Origin: Acetobacter cerevisiae
GTDB lineage: Bacteria > Pseudomonadota > Alphaproteobacteria > Acetobacterales > Acetobacteraceae
Length of the DNA: 64,000 nucleotides
Direction of reading: 5' to 3'
Assembly (NCBI RefSeq): GCF_001580535.1
Contig: NZ_LHZA01000156.1
Coordinates: 90,508-154,507 of the forward strand
Shown here one piece after another: positions 27,079 to 36,541 of this stretch; position 1 is the first letter of the stretch, and each line of letters opens with the position of its first letter. The notes beneath the pieces were generated by a model, which ran no database searches, was not told where the DNA came from, and saw only the letters and a list, made by a program, of their open reading frames with translations. The translations under genes and the position numbers were made by a program.

Positions 27079-28569
27079 TTAACCCGGCAGTGTGAGGGTC
27101 TTGTCCCACACCAGCAGGATATGCCCGTCCACCGGCTCAACCATGCGGGCTGAGCCGAAGCGGATCTGTGCCTGAGCAGCCTGCGCGGGAGTATCGCACA
27201 GAACAAAATTGCCGCCCTGCGTGTACCAGTCCCGTTTTGACAGGTAATGAAACGGCTTGATTTCGGCGCCAAATTCCACCGGCGCAATGCGCACCTGATT
27301 GGGTAGACTGTTACTCGCGGCACTCCAGTAGGACGCAAAGCCTTGCGTGAGACCAAGACGGGCTAATTCCATATTGATGGGGAAATTCCGGTTTGTCTGC
27401 CAGATGTGCAAGGTTGGCGCAGGCACACTCAGCACCGCATAGACTGCCGCTCCTGCCAGCCCCATTGCCCGGCCGGCAGCAGGCAGAACCGTATGCCGTG
27501 CCAGCAGAAGCGTCATCATCACATATGGGAACACGAAATAGCGGGTTGAGGCATCGTCAATCGCCAACTGACTGAGTGTAAACGCCCCGACCATAATGCC
27601 GAGGCACAGCAACGCGGCATAATCAAACAGATCCAGCTGGCGCGTTTTACTCCGCGCAATGCGCACAACACCCCACAGCGCCAGCAGCAACACGGCCAGA
27701 TGGAGCAGTTCTTTCCCTGCGCCGTGCAGGGAAAACTCTTTTTCAAAAAAATACGCACCGAAGAAGTGCAGAACCCCGGAAACCAGCACGGAGAGATTAT
27801 ACCAAACCCGCGCCTGCCCGGCAAAAGACATGGTCCACAATCCCGGCACATGAAAAGCGCCGTTATGTGCCAGCACGGTTTTCAGCAGATGCGTCAGCCC
27901 CAGAGACGCCAGCACGCACAGCACCAGCCGCCCGTATTCCAGCCGACGCTTTTGCACGCTCAGCAGACCCACTGCACCCAGAACGGGAAGGACAAAGCAG
28001 TATTTTACAATGTCATCACTGGCGAGGCACAGGACCAGCAGCACAACAAACACGGTCCACACCGCCGGTTTCTCCTGCCTGATCTGCGCAAAAATCAGCA
28101 ACCAGCAGACCAGAACCCCCACATAGGCACCCATATGGATGCAGGGGATCAGCATCATCTGCACACCAAAGGCCGTGGGGGCTGCAACCAGAGCCAGCCA
28201 CCACCATGCCCCAGCCGGAGCCATGATCCGACAGATCCGGAAAGCCAGCAGCACCAAAGCGGCCAACAGCATGGCCGGCACCAGATAGTAAAAAGACAGA
28301 TGCCAGCCTGCCAGACCCGCCAGTACAACGTATGGAAGCGTTTCTGTTGCATAGTAGGATTCAGCGGAAAGGTCCCAGCCATGCAGCAGACCATTCTCAT
28401 GCAGGATGTCCTGCGCCTCCAGCACAGCGGAGGCACTGTCTGAATTAAGCGGCAGGGTGGCCGCCAGAGACATGTAAAAGCCGGACAGCACGACAAAAGC
28501 CAGCAGATAGCCAAAGCTCTTCTTGCTGATCTGTTTGAATAGTACAGACACTCTTGCTCTCTCAAACAC
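27079..28569 (-). CDS. Polytopic membrane protein, GT-C-like
   Basis: 496 residues with about ten or more hydrophobic helices and a soluble C-terminal domain of about 100 residues. The first external loop ('LPLNSDSASAVLEAQDILHEN') carries acidic residues placed as in GT-C glycosyltransferases that use polyprenyl-linked sugars. The rest is not diagnostic, so this is a structural impression. The C-terminal part ('WYTQGGNFVLCDTPAQAAQAQIRFG') recalls domains found after such membrane cores. It converges on the MotB-like gene. An 8-bp inverted repeat at 27057-27090 lies between the stops. Confidence 0.55.
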   Translation of the reverse strand: MFERARVSVLFKQISKKSFGYLLAFVVLSGFYMSLAATLPLNSDSASAVLEAQDILHENGLLHGWDLSAESYYATETLPYVVLAGLAGWHLSFYYLVPAMLLAALVLLAFRICRIMAPAGAWWWLALVAAPTAFGVQMMLIPCIHMGAYVGVLVCWLLIFAQIRQEKPAVWTVFVVLLVLCLASDDIVKYCFVLPVLGAVGLLSVQKRRLEYGRLVLCVLASLGLTHLLKTVLAHNGAFHVPGLWTMSFAGQARVWYNLSVLVSGVLHFFGAYFFEKEFSLHGAGKELLHLAVLLLALWGVVRIARSKTRQLDLFDYAALLCLGIMVGAFTLSQLAIDDASTRYFVFPYVMMTLLLARHTVLPAAGRAMGLAGAAVYAVLSVPAPTLHIWQTNRNFPINMELARLGLTQGFASYWSAASNSLPNQVRIAPVEFGAEIKPFHYLSKRDWYTQGGNFVLCDTPAQAAQAQIRFGSARMVEPVDGHILLVWDKTLTLPG

Positions 28570-28622
28570 TGGCTTTCCCCCAAACGCAGTGGAAATTTTT
28601 TCAAGCTTTAACAGCCAGCACT

Positions 28623-29126
28623 TTACCGCTGGAGGCGCTGCAATTTCTCATACCGGGCAATCACACGCTTACGCCGCAGGCCGGACAACCGCTGAATCCA
28701 GAAAATCCCGTTCAGCTGATCAATCTCATGCTGGTGGCAGGCCGCCCGCAGGCCCTCCGCCTCCTCCACATGAGTAACGCCATCCAGATCCTGATACTGC
28801 ACCCGCACTTTGGCGGCCCGCTCGATCAGATCCGTCACGCCCGGCATGGAGACACTGCCCTCTTCCGGCCGGACCGTTTCTTCCGACAGCCAGATGATGT
28901 CCGGGTTCACATAAATCTGGGGCTGCGGAGCATCGGGGAGTTCAAGCACCACCACACGTTGCGCCACGCCAATATGCGGGCCGGTCATACCAATACCCGG
29001 TGCGGCCCGCATGCTGTCGAGAATATCCTGCGCCAGAGCGGACAGACCATCATCAAAAAGCGTCACAGGAGCGGCTACCTGCCGCAAACGCTGGTCAGGA
29101 AAACGGACAATCGGGCAAATTGTCAT
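28623..29126 (-). CDS. Peptide deformylase paralogue lacking two metal ligands
   Basis: 167 residues with the whole deformylase fold. Motif 1, normally GxGLAAPQ, reads 'GIGMTGPH' (44-51). Motif 2, normally EGCLS, reads EGSVS (89-93), replacing the metal-binding cysteine by S91. Motif 3, normally HExDH, reads HEIDQ (133-137), replacing the second metal-binding histidine by Q137; only H133 and catalytic E134 remain. In known enzymes the metal needs all three ligands, so a normal deformylase activity is unlikely. It may be inactive, bind metal differently or have another role. It is last in the ispH-thrB-rnhA-hydrolase run. The housekeeping def gene must be elsewhere. Confidence 0.85.
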   Translation of the reverse strand: MTICPIVRFPDQRLRQVAAPVTLFDDGLSALAQDILDSMRAAPGIGMTGPHIGVAQRVVVLELPDAPQPQIYVNPDIIWLSEETVRPEEGSVSMPGVTDLIERAAKVRVQYQDLDGVTHVEEAEGLRAACHQHEIDQLNGIFWIQRLSGLRRKRVIARYEKLQRLQR

Positions 29127-29138
29127 AGCGAGGGGCTG

Positions 29139-29705
29139 TCAGGCATGCGTCAGCAGATCAAGCAGTTGAGGAAACTGTTCGTGCCCCTCACGCCCCAGAA
29201 AATGCCCACCACCCGGCACTTGCAGCGTTGTGGTGTGCAGAGACGCGGCAAGAGCCTGAGACTGGCGCGGGTCCACAATCCCATCATTGTCGGAAAAGAC
29301 AGACGCCCGAAACGCACTCCGCCGCTGCAAGTCCTCATAATCCAGAGTGCTATCCGTAAAGGCATCCAGTTCCGGCAGGGTCTGAAGATGTTTATCGAAC
29401 CCGGAAACCAGAACATAGCCCCCAACCGTCTCGCCTTTGGGGCGGAACATCAGATGACGCAGGAGGGTCACGCACCCAAGGCTGTGGCCAATCAAAACCG
29501 TCTGGTTGTTCAGGTGCGGCAGAAGCGTATCCAGAGCCTCGGCCCAGGCTTCAGGCTCCGGGGCCTGAGAAGATGGCAGAGCGGGCACAGAGACCGTGGC
29601 TCCGCGCTGTTCTAACTGCTTTTTAAGCCAAGGGAACCAGTGCGCATCAGGATTGGCCAGATAACCATGGACAATCACATACTGTCTTGAGGACAAATCA
29701 GGCAT
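29139..29705 (-). CDS. RBBP9/YdeN-family alpha/beta serine hydrolase
   Basis: 188-residue cytosolic hydrolase of the DUF1234/RBBP9 group. The nucleophile elbow is 'LIGHSLGCVTLL', the catalytic aspartate is in 'SDNDGIVDP' and the histidine in 'PGGGHFLGREG'. The N-terminal 'VIVHGYLANPDAHWFPWLKKQLEQ' carries the oxyanion HG. Substrate is unknown. It lies 12 bases upstream of the deformylase paralogue and is followed upstream by rnhA, all on the minus strand. Confidence 0.87.
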   Translation of the reverse strand: MPDLSSRQYVIVHGYLANPDAHWFPWLKKQLEQRGATVSVPALPSSQAPEPEAWAEALDTLLPHLNNQTVLIGHSLGCVTLLRHLMFRPKGETVGGYVLVSGFDKHLQTLPELDAFTDSTLDYEDLQRRSAFRASVFSDNDGIVDPRQSQALAASLHTTTLQVPGGGHFLGREGHEQFPQLLDLLTHA

Positions 29706-29729
29706 CTTCTGCTCCGGACAGCGCGACGC

Positions 29730-30242
29730 TCAGCTCGCGGTTTTCATGGCCTCTTCGACGGTTTTCCGGGCTTCGGTGGCGAGTTCATCCACGCGCTCAT
29801 TTTCCGGCACACCGGAATGGCCCTTCACCCAATGCCATGAGACATCATGCTGTTTGGCCGCATCCAGCAAACGCCGCCACAAATCCATATTGGCAACCGG
29901 GTCACCCGAGGCATTCCGCCAGTTGCGCCGCACCCAGCCCGTATGCCAGCGCGTAATACCGTTGCGCACATATTCGCTGTCCGTATGCAGCCGCACTGTG
30001 CAGGGGCGCTTGAGGGCTTCCAGCGCTTCCGCCGCCGCCGTCAGTTCCATACGGTTATTGGTCGTGGCTTCTTCCCCACCAGAAAGCTCACGCTCTACGC
30101 CTTTAAAGCGCAGCAGCACCCCCCAGCCACCGGGGCCGGGGTTGGGGCGGCACCCGCCATCTGTCCAGACTTCCACAACCTGCTGAGAAGGCTGTTCCGC
30201 CGACTGCTCGGCGGGGGCGCTCATTTCAGAATCCGTAGCCAT
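29730..30242 (-). CDS. rnhA: Ribonuclease HI
   Basis: 170-residue enzyme that cuts the RNA strand of RNA-DNA hybrids (R-loops, Okazaki primers). The four acidic metal ligands are D28 ('[16 protein letters not shown]'), E66 ('NNRMELTAA'), D88 ('HTDSEYV') and D152 ('ERVDELA'); H142 in 'KGHSG' completes the active site. The first ~22 residues are a Ser/Glu/Gln-rich extension. Its start overlaps the end of thrB by 17 bases, a coupling of thrB to rnhA common in Alphaproteobacteria. Confidence 0.96.
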   Translation of the reverse strand: MATDSEMSAPAEQSAEQPSQQVVEVWTDGGCRPNPGPGGWGVLLRFKGVERELSGGEEATTNNRMELTAAAEALEALKRPCTVRLHTDSEYVRNGITRWHTGWVRRNWRNASGDPVANMDLWRRLLDAAKQHDVSWHWVKGHSGVPENERVDELATEARKTVEEAMKTAS

Positions 30243-31200
30243 CGACCGTCTCCGTTGCCAGATGGAAGCGCAGGCGCTTGAGGTAATCCAGCGGGTCTTT
30301 AGGGGTTACCAGCGCATCTGCTGGCGTGTTGATCCAGTCATACAGCCGCGTCAGCAGGAAGCGCATGGCGGCACCCCGGGCCAGAATCGGCAGCGCCTGC
30401 CGTTCTGCGGCACTCAGCGGGCGCACAGACTCATAGCCCTGCACCAACTGGCGGCCGAATGTGACGTTGAATGACCCATCGCCTTCAAAACACCAGGCAT
30501 TGAGGCAGATGGCGATGTCATAGGCCAGAAAATCCGTGCAGGCGAAATAGAAATCAATCAGCCCGGAGACGGTTTTACGAAGGAAGAAAACATTATCGGG
30601 GAACAGATCCGCATGGATCTGCCCATGAGGGAGCGCAGGATTTGCGCCCTGCCCCGGCCAGTGCGGCAGAATGTGCGTAAAGGCCGCGTCCAGTTCCGCC
30701 AGCAGGCCGGGATGCACCGCATCCGCCCCCGCCCGGCAGGAGTCCAGCAGCGGCTGCCATGCGTCCGGCCCCAGAGCGTTGGGGCGCACAGGCGTATAGC
30801 TCCGCCCGGCCTCATGCAGCTGAGCCAGCGCCTGCCCAAGCGGGCGGCAATGCTCCTGCCGGATTTTACGCGGCCATACACCGGGGAGAAAGGTTGTAAT
30901 GGCCGCAGGCCGCCCTGCGAGTGTGCCGAGCGTCTGCCCGGCTGTACTAACCACCGGCTGCGGGCAGGAAACACCCTCCCCCGCCAGATGCTGCATGAGC
31001 CCCAGAAACCACGGGAGTTCCTGCGCATTCACCCGCTTTTCATACAGCGTGAGGATAAAATCCCCCTGCGTGGTGCGCAGCTGAAAATTGCTGTTTTCCA
31101 CACCCTCGGCAATGCCGCGAAACGCCACCAGATTCCCAATGGCGTAATCGCTCAGAAAAGCCTCAAGGGCTTCATCGCTCACATCTGTATAAACGGCCAT
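30226..31200 (-). CDS. thrB: Homoserine kinase (ThrB, APH-like fold)
   Basis: 324-residue kinase of the aminoglycoside-phosphotransferase fold type, phosphorylating homoserine for threonine synthesis. The N-terminal '[20 protein letters not shown]' and '[13 protein letters not shown]' are typical of this type. Catalytic-loop sequence is '[16 protein letters not shown]' and the metal-binding DFD-like motif is '[16 protein letters not shown]'. It is 15 bases downstream of ispH and overlaps rnhA. This ispH-thrB-rnhA order is conserved in related bacteria. Confidence 0.95.
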   Translation of the reverse strand: MAVYTDVSDEALEAFLSDYAIGNLVAFRGIAEGVENSNFQLRTTQGDFILTLYEKRVNAQELPWFLGLMQHLAGEGVSCPQPVVSTAGQTLGTLAGRPAAITTFLPGVWPRKIRQEHCRPLGQALAQLHEAGRSYTPVRPNALGPDAWQPLLDSCRAGADAVHPGLLAELDAAFTHILPHWPGQGANPALPHGQIHADLFPDNVFFLRKTVSGLIDFYFACTDFLAYDIAICLNAWCFEGDGSFNVTFGRQLVQGYESVRPLSAAERQALPILARGAAMRFLLTRLYDWINTPADALVTPKDPLDYLKRLRFHLATETVDGYGF

Positions 31201-31215
31201 CCTTCTGCGCTGCCC

Positions 31216-32214
31216 TCAGCCCAGAGGAGCAGGCAGGCGGAAGATCACGCTTTCTTCCTTCACCGTGCGCTCATCAATGCACAGGGTGTAACGCTTGGCC
31301 ATTTCGGCCACCATTTCCTGCACCAGTGCTTCCGGAGCAGAGGCACCCGCCGTAATGCCCAGCGTGTTCACGCCTTCCAGTACGGACCAGTCCAGCGCAT
31401 CCAGACGCTGCACCAGCAGAGCACGCGGTGCGCCGGAGCGCTCGGCCACTTCCCGCAGGCGCTGGGAGTTGGAGGAGTTGGGGGAGCCGATCACAATCAC
31501 CAGATCGCATTCCGGCGCAATGGCCTTCACTGCTTCCTGACGGTTGGTGGTGGCGTAGCAGATATCCTCGCGCTTCGGCCCCTCAATCAGCGGGAAGCGT
31601 TCGCGCAGGATGTCCACGATCTCAGCCGTATCATCTACGGAGAGCGTGGTCTGCGTGATAAAGGCCAGACGGGAGGGATCAGCCGGCTGCACGGTGCGGG
31701 CTTCTTCCGCATCGTTAATCAGCGTAACCGCACCGACGGGCAGCTGGCCCATAGTGCCCACCACTTCAGGATGCCCGGCATGGCCGATCATCAGGATATG
31801 GCGGCTTTCCGGGCCACCTCCGGCAAAATGACGCTCGGCCTCGCGGTGCACTTTGGACACCAGCGGGCAGGTTGCATCCAGATACAGCAGGTTGCGGCGT
31901 TCCGCCTCAGCCGGGACCGTTTTGGGCACACCATGGGCAGAAAATACGACGTGGCCATCAGGCGGAACCTCATCCAGTTCCTCGACAAAAATGGCACCCT
32001 GCGCTTCCAGAGCTTCCACAACCGTACGGTTGTGGACAATTTCATGACGCACATAAACAGGTGCGCCGTAGCGACGGATGGCTTCTTCCACCACGCGGAT
32101 TGCGCGGTCTACCCCGGCGCAGAACCCACGCGGACCAGCGAGAAGAACCTTAAGAGACTTGCCATGCGGGGCCTGTGCGGGCTCCTGTGTGGCGGCGGGA
32201 GTTTGATCGGGCAT
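31216..32214 (-). CDS. ispH: 4-hydroxy-3-methylbut-2-enyl diphosphate reductase
   Basis: 332-residue 4Fe-4S enzyme producing IPP and DMAPP in the last step of the MEP isoprenoid pathway, which also feeds hopanoid synthesis. Cluster cysteines are visible in '[13 protein letters not shown]', '[12 protein letters not shown]' and '[12 protein letters not shown]'. The start at the ATG 32214 ('[10 protein letters not shown]') has GGGGAA upstream; the frame is open 18 codons further but without signal or homology. The first ~20 residues are a Pro/Ala-rich leader before the conserved start. Confidence 0.96.
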   Translation of the reverse strand: MPDQTPAATQEPAQAPHGKSLKVLLAGPRGFCAGVDRAIRVVEEAIRRYGAPVYVRHEIVHNRTVVEALEAQGAIFVEELDEVPPDGHVVFSAHGVPKTVPAEAERRNLLYLDATCPLVSKVHREAERHFAGGGPESRHILMIGHAGHPEVVGTMGQLPVGAVTLINDAEEARTVQPADPSRLAFITQTTLSVDDTAEIVDILRERFPLIEGPKREDICYATTNRQEAVKAIAPECDLVIVIGSPNSSNSQRLREVAERSGAPRALLVQRLDALDWSVLEGVNTLGITAGASAPEALVQEMVAEMAKRYTLCIDERTVKEESVIFRLPAPLG

Positions 32215-32454
32215 GGTGTTCCCCAAACTTGCGGCGGACGGTATAGAAAAAACAGCTATAAGAAGCATAAGTAAGGTAGGCTATGCCCGAAACCCTGAGC
32301 AGGTCGCGGTCACCGTGGCCATGGCCTACGCAAAGCGAGGTGGTGATGCAACCCGTTTTCCGGCATTGTGGCCAGCACAACCCTGCTTGATGTCTATGTT
32401 TTGCTCGTTTTTTATCTGTTCAACCCCCTCTAACCGATAATTCCGGATTTGCAC

Positions 32455-33045
32455 ATGTCCCAAGACCTTTCTCATCCACGCCGCCTGCTGCCCCGCTTTG
32501 CGGTGTCAGGTCTTGCGGCTCTTGGCCTGCTGACCACCCTTGGTGGCTGCGGGGATGAGGAAAACGCCTCCATTGCCTTTGCCCCCTCCTGCCCGCTCAC
32601 ACATATTCCGCCGGAAGCTGCGGATTACTATCTGTATGACGGCAAGACCGCGACCTTCCCGCATCTGATCACGCGGGCGAGCATCCTGAAATTACAGGGG
32701 GATTGTCTGGGCGCCGGGCCGAAGGATCTGAAAACCCGAATCGCTTTGCGTTTTGTAGTCAGCCACGGGCCGGCCGCCGCTGGCAGCACCGTCACGCTGC
32801 CCTGGTTTATTGCCGTGCTGCATGGGGACAGAATTGTGAACAAGCATGTGTTCAAACACACGTTCCAGTTCCCGGCCAACCTCTCCAGCATTACCAGCGA
32901 CAGCAAGGTCGTGACGGTCGATCTGCCCATTCCGCCCAAGAACATAGACTCGGATTACCGGTTTGAAGTGGGCTTCCAGCTCACCAAAGAGCAGCTGGAC
33001 TATAACGAAAAGCATCTGAAAAAAGTTGACTATCAGGCTTACTAA
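32455..33045 (+). CDS. Predicted lipoprotein, unknown family
   Basis: 196 residues. The signal 'LAALGLLTTLGGC' ends in a lipobox with the cysteine near residue 32. The mature part includes 'CPLTHIPPEAADYYLYDG' and 'KVVTVDLPIPPKNIDSDY', with several predicted strands, and two further cysteines that may pair. It is probably an outer-membrane lipoprotein. I do not recognise a named family. The ATG at 32455 is used; a TTG two codons before is possible. The plus-strand unit ends at the hairpin 33056-33099. Confidence 0.7.
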   Translation: MSQDLSHPRRLLPRFAVSGLAALGLLTTLGGCGDEENASIAFAPSCPLTHIPPEAADYYLYDGKTATFPHLITRASILKLQGDCLGAGPKDLKTRIALRFVVSHGPAAAGSTVTLPWFIAVLHGDRIVNKHVFKHTFQFPANLSSITSDSKVVTVDLPIPPKNIDSDYRFEVGFQLTKEQLDYNEKHLKKVDYQAY

Positions 33046-33055
33046 AGCCTGAAAC

Positions 33056-33099
33056 GGCAGCCATCCTGTCTAACACGTGCGCCGGTGTGGATGGCTGCC
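33056..33099. terminator. 11-bp hairpin between converging genes
   Basis: GGCAGCCATCC (33056-33066) and its exact complement at 33089-33099 form a stem with a 22-base loop between the lipoprotein gene and the UbiB-family gene. No T tract follows, so it may be a Rho-dependent stop or an mRNA 3' hairpin. Confidence 0.5.
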
Positions 33100-33141
33100 A
33101 GCCTGCCCTGTTACCCCTCAAAGGGTAGACCGCAGAGCAGG

Positions 33142-34503
33142 TTAGCTGACAGGCGTTGCCGGGAAGCGCGCAGCCTCAACGGCAGCTTTCTGGCGAGCAG
33201 CCAAAGCGGCTTCATCAAAGTCCTGCACGATCTCATGAAAGAGTTCGTACCAGTTCATCTTAACCTTCAGACGCATGAAGACTGAGCCCAGCCCCACGGC
33301 GGAACGGTCCACGAGCACAAACTCCCGCGGCAGGCGCACGCCGCCTGTGCGTTGCAGGCCTTCATGCACTTTGGACAGGATTTCACGCCCCAGAGCGGGA
33401 TTGTTGCCTTCCTGAATATACCGCACGCGGTTATCCATCAGCGGTTCATACAGGAACCCGGCCCACTCGTTCAGGACGTCGATCTTTTCCGGGGTCAGGT
33501 CCGTAAAGCCCCACGCGGCATAGGCTTGCGTAGCCAGTTCCTTATCCTTGGTCTGCAAGGCCCGGTAGAGGTCGATATTCCCCTTGATGAAGGACGGATT
33601 GAAAATCCGGATCGCCCCGAAGTCCAGCAGGTTCAGCCCGTAATCATCCCGCACGGTGAAATTCCCCATATGGGGGTCTCCATGCACCACGCCATACTGA
33701 TACAGCGGCACATACCAGGCGCGGAACAACGTGCGGGCAATCTTCTGCTTCTGCTCTTCCGTCAGGCCTGCCTGAATAACGGCGTTCAGGCCACGCCCGT
33801 TGACCCATTCCATGGTCAGCAGGCGGCGCGTGCAGAGTTCATCAATCGGAGCGGGCACCGTCACTTCCGGACAGTCAGCCAAAGCGGTCCGATACAGCCG
33901 CATGTTGGCGGCCTCACGCAGATAATCGAGCTCTTCGCGCAGGCGCTCCGCAAGCTCTTCCACCACATCATCCTGACGGATGGCGTTATCCAGCCGGTGG
34001 TAAACCCCAATGGCCATACGGAACTGGCGCAAATCGGCTTCCACCGCCGCATTCATATCCGGATATTGCAGCTTGCACGCAACCTGTCGGCCATCGGCCA
34101 GCACGGCTTTATGCACCTGCCCAAGGCTGGCGGCCGCTGCGGCTTCCCGCCCGAAGGAGCGGAAATTCCGTTCCCAGCCAGCCCCCAGTTCCGCCGTCAT
34201 GCGGCGGCGCACAAAGTTCCAGCCCATAGGCGGGGCATTGGCCTGCAACTGGGCCAGCTCTTCCGCATATTCCTCCGGCAGCGCGCCGGGGATGGTGGAG
34301 AGGAGCTGAGCCGCCTTCATCAGCGGCCCTTTCAGACCACCGAGAATGGATTTCAGATCTTCCGCATGCGAGGCGCCGCCTGAGCGAATCCCCATTTTGT
34401 GCCCGGCAAGGCGGGCGGCAATACCACCCACGGTGCCGGTTGTCTGGACCATGCGGCGCAGCTCACCAAAAACGCCGCTATTGTCCAAGTCCCGTTCAGC
34501 CAT
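33142..34503 (-). CDS. UbiB/ABC1/ADCK-family atypical kinase
   Basis: 453-residue protein-kinase-like ATPase of the ABC1 family, whose members support ubiquinone synthesis or related lipid processes. The Ala-rich nucleotide loop is 'AAAAASLGQVHKA', the ExD motif is in 'REELDYLREAANM', the catalytic loop 'VVHGDPHMGNFTV' and the metal motif 'LLDFGAIRIF'. The family's KxGQ inhibitory motif reads KAAQ at residues 63-66 (A65 for Gly). It lacks the C-terminal membrane helices of UbiB, so it is more like ADCK3 or UbiB paralogues. It starts 1 base after the pepF stop on the same strand. Confidence 0.85.
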   Translation of the reverse strand: MAERDLDNSGVFGELRRMVQTTGTVGGIAARLAGHKMGIRSGGASHAEDLKSILGGLKGPLMKAAQLLSTIPGALPEEYAEELAQLQANAPPMGWNFVRRRMTAELGAGWERNFRSFGREAAAAASLGQVHKAVLADGRQVACKLQYPDMNAAVEADLRQFRMAIGVYHRLDNAIRQDDVVEELAERLREELDYLREAANMRLYRTALADCPEVTVPAPIDELCTRRLLTMEWVNGRGLNAVIQAGLTEEQKQKIARTLFRAWYVPLYQYGVVHGDPHMGNFTVRDDYGLNLLDFGAIRIFNPSFIKGNIDLYRALQTKDKELATQAYAAWGFTDLTPEKIDVLNEWAGFLYEPLMDNRVRYIQEGNNPALGREILSKVHEGLQRTGGVRLPREFVLVDRSAVGLGSVFMRLKVKMNWYELFHEIVQDFDEAALAARQKAAVEAARFPATPVS

Positions 34504-34504
34504 G

Positions 34505-36361
34505 TTACGCCTGCTCCAGCTGATCGATAAAGCCGGAGATCACATCCAGCCCCTTGCGCCAGAAGCCCGGGTCGGACGCATCCAGCCCGAACGGTGCCAG
34601 CAGTTCCTTGTGGCGTTTGGTGCCACCGGCTTCCAGCATGGCAATATATTTATCCTGGAAACCCGACGCGCCCTCACTGAACACGCCATACAGCGCATTC
34701 ACCAGACAATCGCCAAACGCGTAGGCGTAAACATAGAACGGCGAGTGAATGAAGTGCGGGATATACGCCCAGAAGACGTCGTACTCAGGCGTAAAATTGA
34801 AGATCGGCCCGAGGCTTTCCGTCTGCACCTGCAACCAGATTTCGCCAATCCGCTCCGGCAGGAGCTCACCGGATTTACGTTCATCATGCACGCGGGTTTC
34901 AAACTCGTAGAACGCAATCTGGCGCACCACAGTGTTGAGCATATCTTCCACTTTGCCGGCCAGCAGGGTGCGCTTGCGGGCCGGGTCCGTTTCCGCATCC
35001 AGCAAGGACTGGAAGGTGAGCATTTCCCCAAACACGCTCGCCGTTTCCGCAAGCGTCAGCGGGGTATTGGACTGGAAGTAGCCCTGCTTTGCCGCCAGAA
35101 CCTGATGCACGCCATGGCCCAGTTCATGCGCCAGCGTCATCACGTCGCGCGTGCGGCCATGATAGTTCAGCAGGATAAACGGATGCGCAGACGGCACGGT
35201 GGGGTGTGCAAACGCGCCCGGAGACTTGCCGGGAGCAGGCGGCACATCAATCCACGGATGCGTCAGGAAGGTATTGATCACCTTACCCATACGCGGGTCA
35301 AAGCCATCATAGGCTTTCTGCACAATCTGCTTAGCTTCCTCCCACGGGATTTTGCGGTCTTCACAGCCGGGCAGCGGGGCGTTGCGGTCCCAGTGCTCCA
35401 GCTTATCCAGCCCCATCCATTTCGCTTTGAGGGCGTAATAGCGATGCGCAAGGCGCGGATAATCTTCCCGCACGGCGGAGACCAGCGCATCCACCACTTC
35501 GTCCTCAACCATGTTGGACAGGTTGCGGGAGGATGTGGGGCGGGCGTAATGGCGCAGTCCGTCAGAAATCGCTTTATCCTTGGCCAACGTGTTGGTGATG
35601 AGGGCGAACAGCCGCACATTCTCACCAAACACCTTACCAACGGCTTTCCCGGCCTTCTCACGCACAGAGCGATCCGAATCGGACAGGCGGTTCAGCGCAT
35701 CGCCAACCGGCATTTCCTTGCCATCCAGCGTGACGCGCAGGGCGGCAATCGTCTCATCAAACAGACGGCACCAGGATTGCGCACCCGTTACAGATTTTTC
35801 CAGCAGAACCTTCTCGACCTCATCAGAAAGCTGATGCGGGCGGAACAGGCGGGTATCATCCAGGAACGGCTTCCAGTGCGCCAGAGCCGGGTCCTGCATT
35901 TTCTGCGCCAGATCGGCATCATCCAGCCGGTTGAGTTCCAGCGTAAAGAACAGGAGATGCGTGGAAATATCGGTCAGCTTTTCGCTAATAGACTGGCTGA
36001 AACGGCTGATTTCCGGATCGGACGAATTCGCGGCAAACAGCAGCGAGGCATAGGACCCGGCCTTGCCCAGTATCTCCTCAATCGCCTCACAGGTGCGGAT
36101 GGCTTCCGCCACCTCAGCCCCGGACAGACCTGCCAGCTTGCCCTGATAACGGGCGGCAAACTCTTTGGCCTGCTGTTCAGCCTGAGCCAGATCCTGCTTG
36201 ATCGCCGGATCTTCCATACTGTTATAGAGAGCCGAAAGGTCCCAGCGCGGAAGGGTGGAAGCCTCCTGCCCCGGCGCGGCACTGGTTGCGGCCACAGCCC
36301 CCGCTTCCGCAGCAAAGGCCGGAAGCTGAGACGAACGGTGAGAATGCGCTGTATGTTTCAT
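34505..36361 (-). CDS. pepF: Oligoendopeptidase F (M3 family metallopeptidase)
   Basis: 618-residue cytosolic zinc peptidase cleaving short peptides. The zinc motif HELGH is in 'LAHELGHGVHQVL', with the third ligand glutamate in the following helix ('LAETASVFGEMLTF'). The N-terminal helical domain starts 'PRWDLSALYNSMEDPAIK', standard for PepF. I place the start at the ATG at 36361 with AGGA 8 bases upstream; an in-frame ATG at 36370 is nearly as good. The first ~35 residues are Ala/Ser-rich and probably disordered. A very long open frame on the opposite strand here is a shadow. Confidence 0.93.
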   Translation of the reverse strand: MKHTAHSHRSSQLPAFAAEAGAVAATSAAPGQEASTLPRWDLSALYNSMEDPAIKQDLAQAEQQAKEFAARYQGKLAGLSGAEVAEAIRTCEAIEEILGKAGSYASLLFAANSSDPEISRFSQSISEKLTDISTHLLFFTLELNRLDDADLAQKMQDPALAHWKPFLDDTRLFRPHQLSDEVEKVLLEKSVTGAQSWCRLFDETIAALRVTLDGKEMPVGDALNRLSDSDRSVREKAGKAVGKVFGENVRLFALITNTLAKDKAISDGLRHYARPTSSRNLSNMVEDEVVDALVSAVREDYPRLAHRYYALKAKWMGLDKLEHWDRNAPLPGCEDRKIPWEEAKQIVQKAYDGFDPRMGKVINTFLTHPWIDVPPAPGKSPGAFAHPTVPSAHPFILLNYHGRTRDVMTLAHELGHGVHQVLAAKQGYFQSNTPLTLAETASVFGEMLTFQSLLDAETDPARKRTLLAGKVEDMLNTVVRQIAFYEFETRVHDERKSGELLPERIGEIWLQVQTESLGPIFNFTPEYDVFWAYIPHFIHSPFYVYAYAFGDCLVNALYGVFSEGASGFQDKYIAMLEAGGTKRHKELLAPFGLDASDPGFWRKGLDVISGFIDQLEQA

Positions 36362-36458
36362 AAGCGGCATCCTATCGCGCAATTTAGCATGAGGCGAGTA
36401 CATGTGAACGCAATCGGGGTTCACATACGGCGCAGGTCAGGCAGCGCACTCAGCACGG

Positions 36459-36512
36459 CCCGAAAGACCTCCCTGCCTTATACGCTCATAAGGCAGAAAC
36501 AGATCTTTCGGG
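36459..36512 (-). terminator. Nested double hairpin downstream of gltB
   Basis: An inner stem CTGCCTTAT (36473-36481) with ATAAGGCAG (36488-36496) is enclosed by an outer stem CCCGAAAGA (36459-36467) with TCTTTCGGG (36504-36512). It starts about 30 bases after the gltB stop. It could end the gltDB transcript or protect its 3' end. No long T run is present. Confidence 0.5.
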
Positions 36513-36541
36513 ACCATCCTCTTTGTCAGGCAAAAGCCTGA

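Noticed and set aside
27057..27090. 8-bp inverted repeat between the MotB-like and membrane-protein genes as a terminator
   Set aside because: The right arm lies inside the coding end of the minus-strand gene, the loop is long and no T run follows, so it was not listed as a terminator.
34346..36541. 731-codon open frame opposite pepF
   Set aside because: It lies wholly antisense to a clear M3 peptidase gene and has the biased composition of a high-GC shadow; no domain is recognisable.
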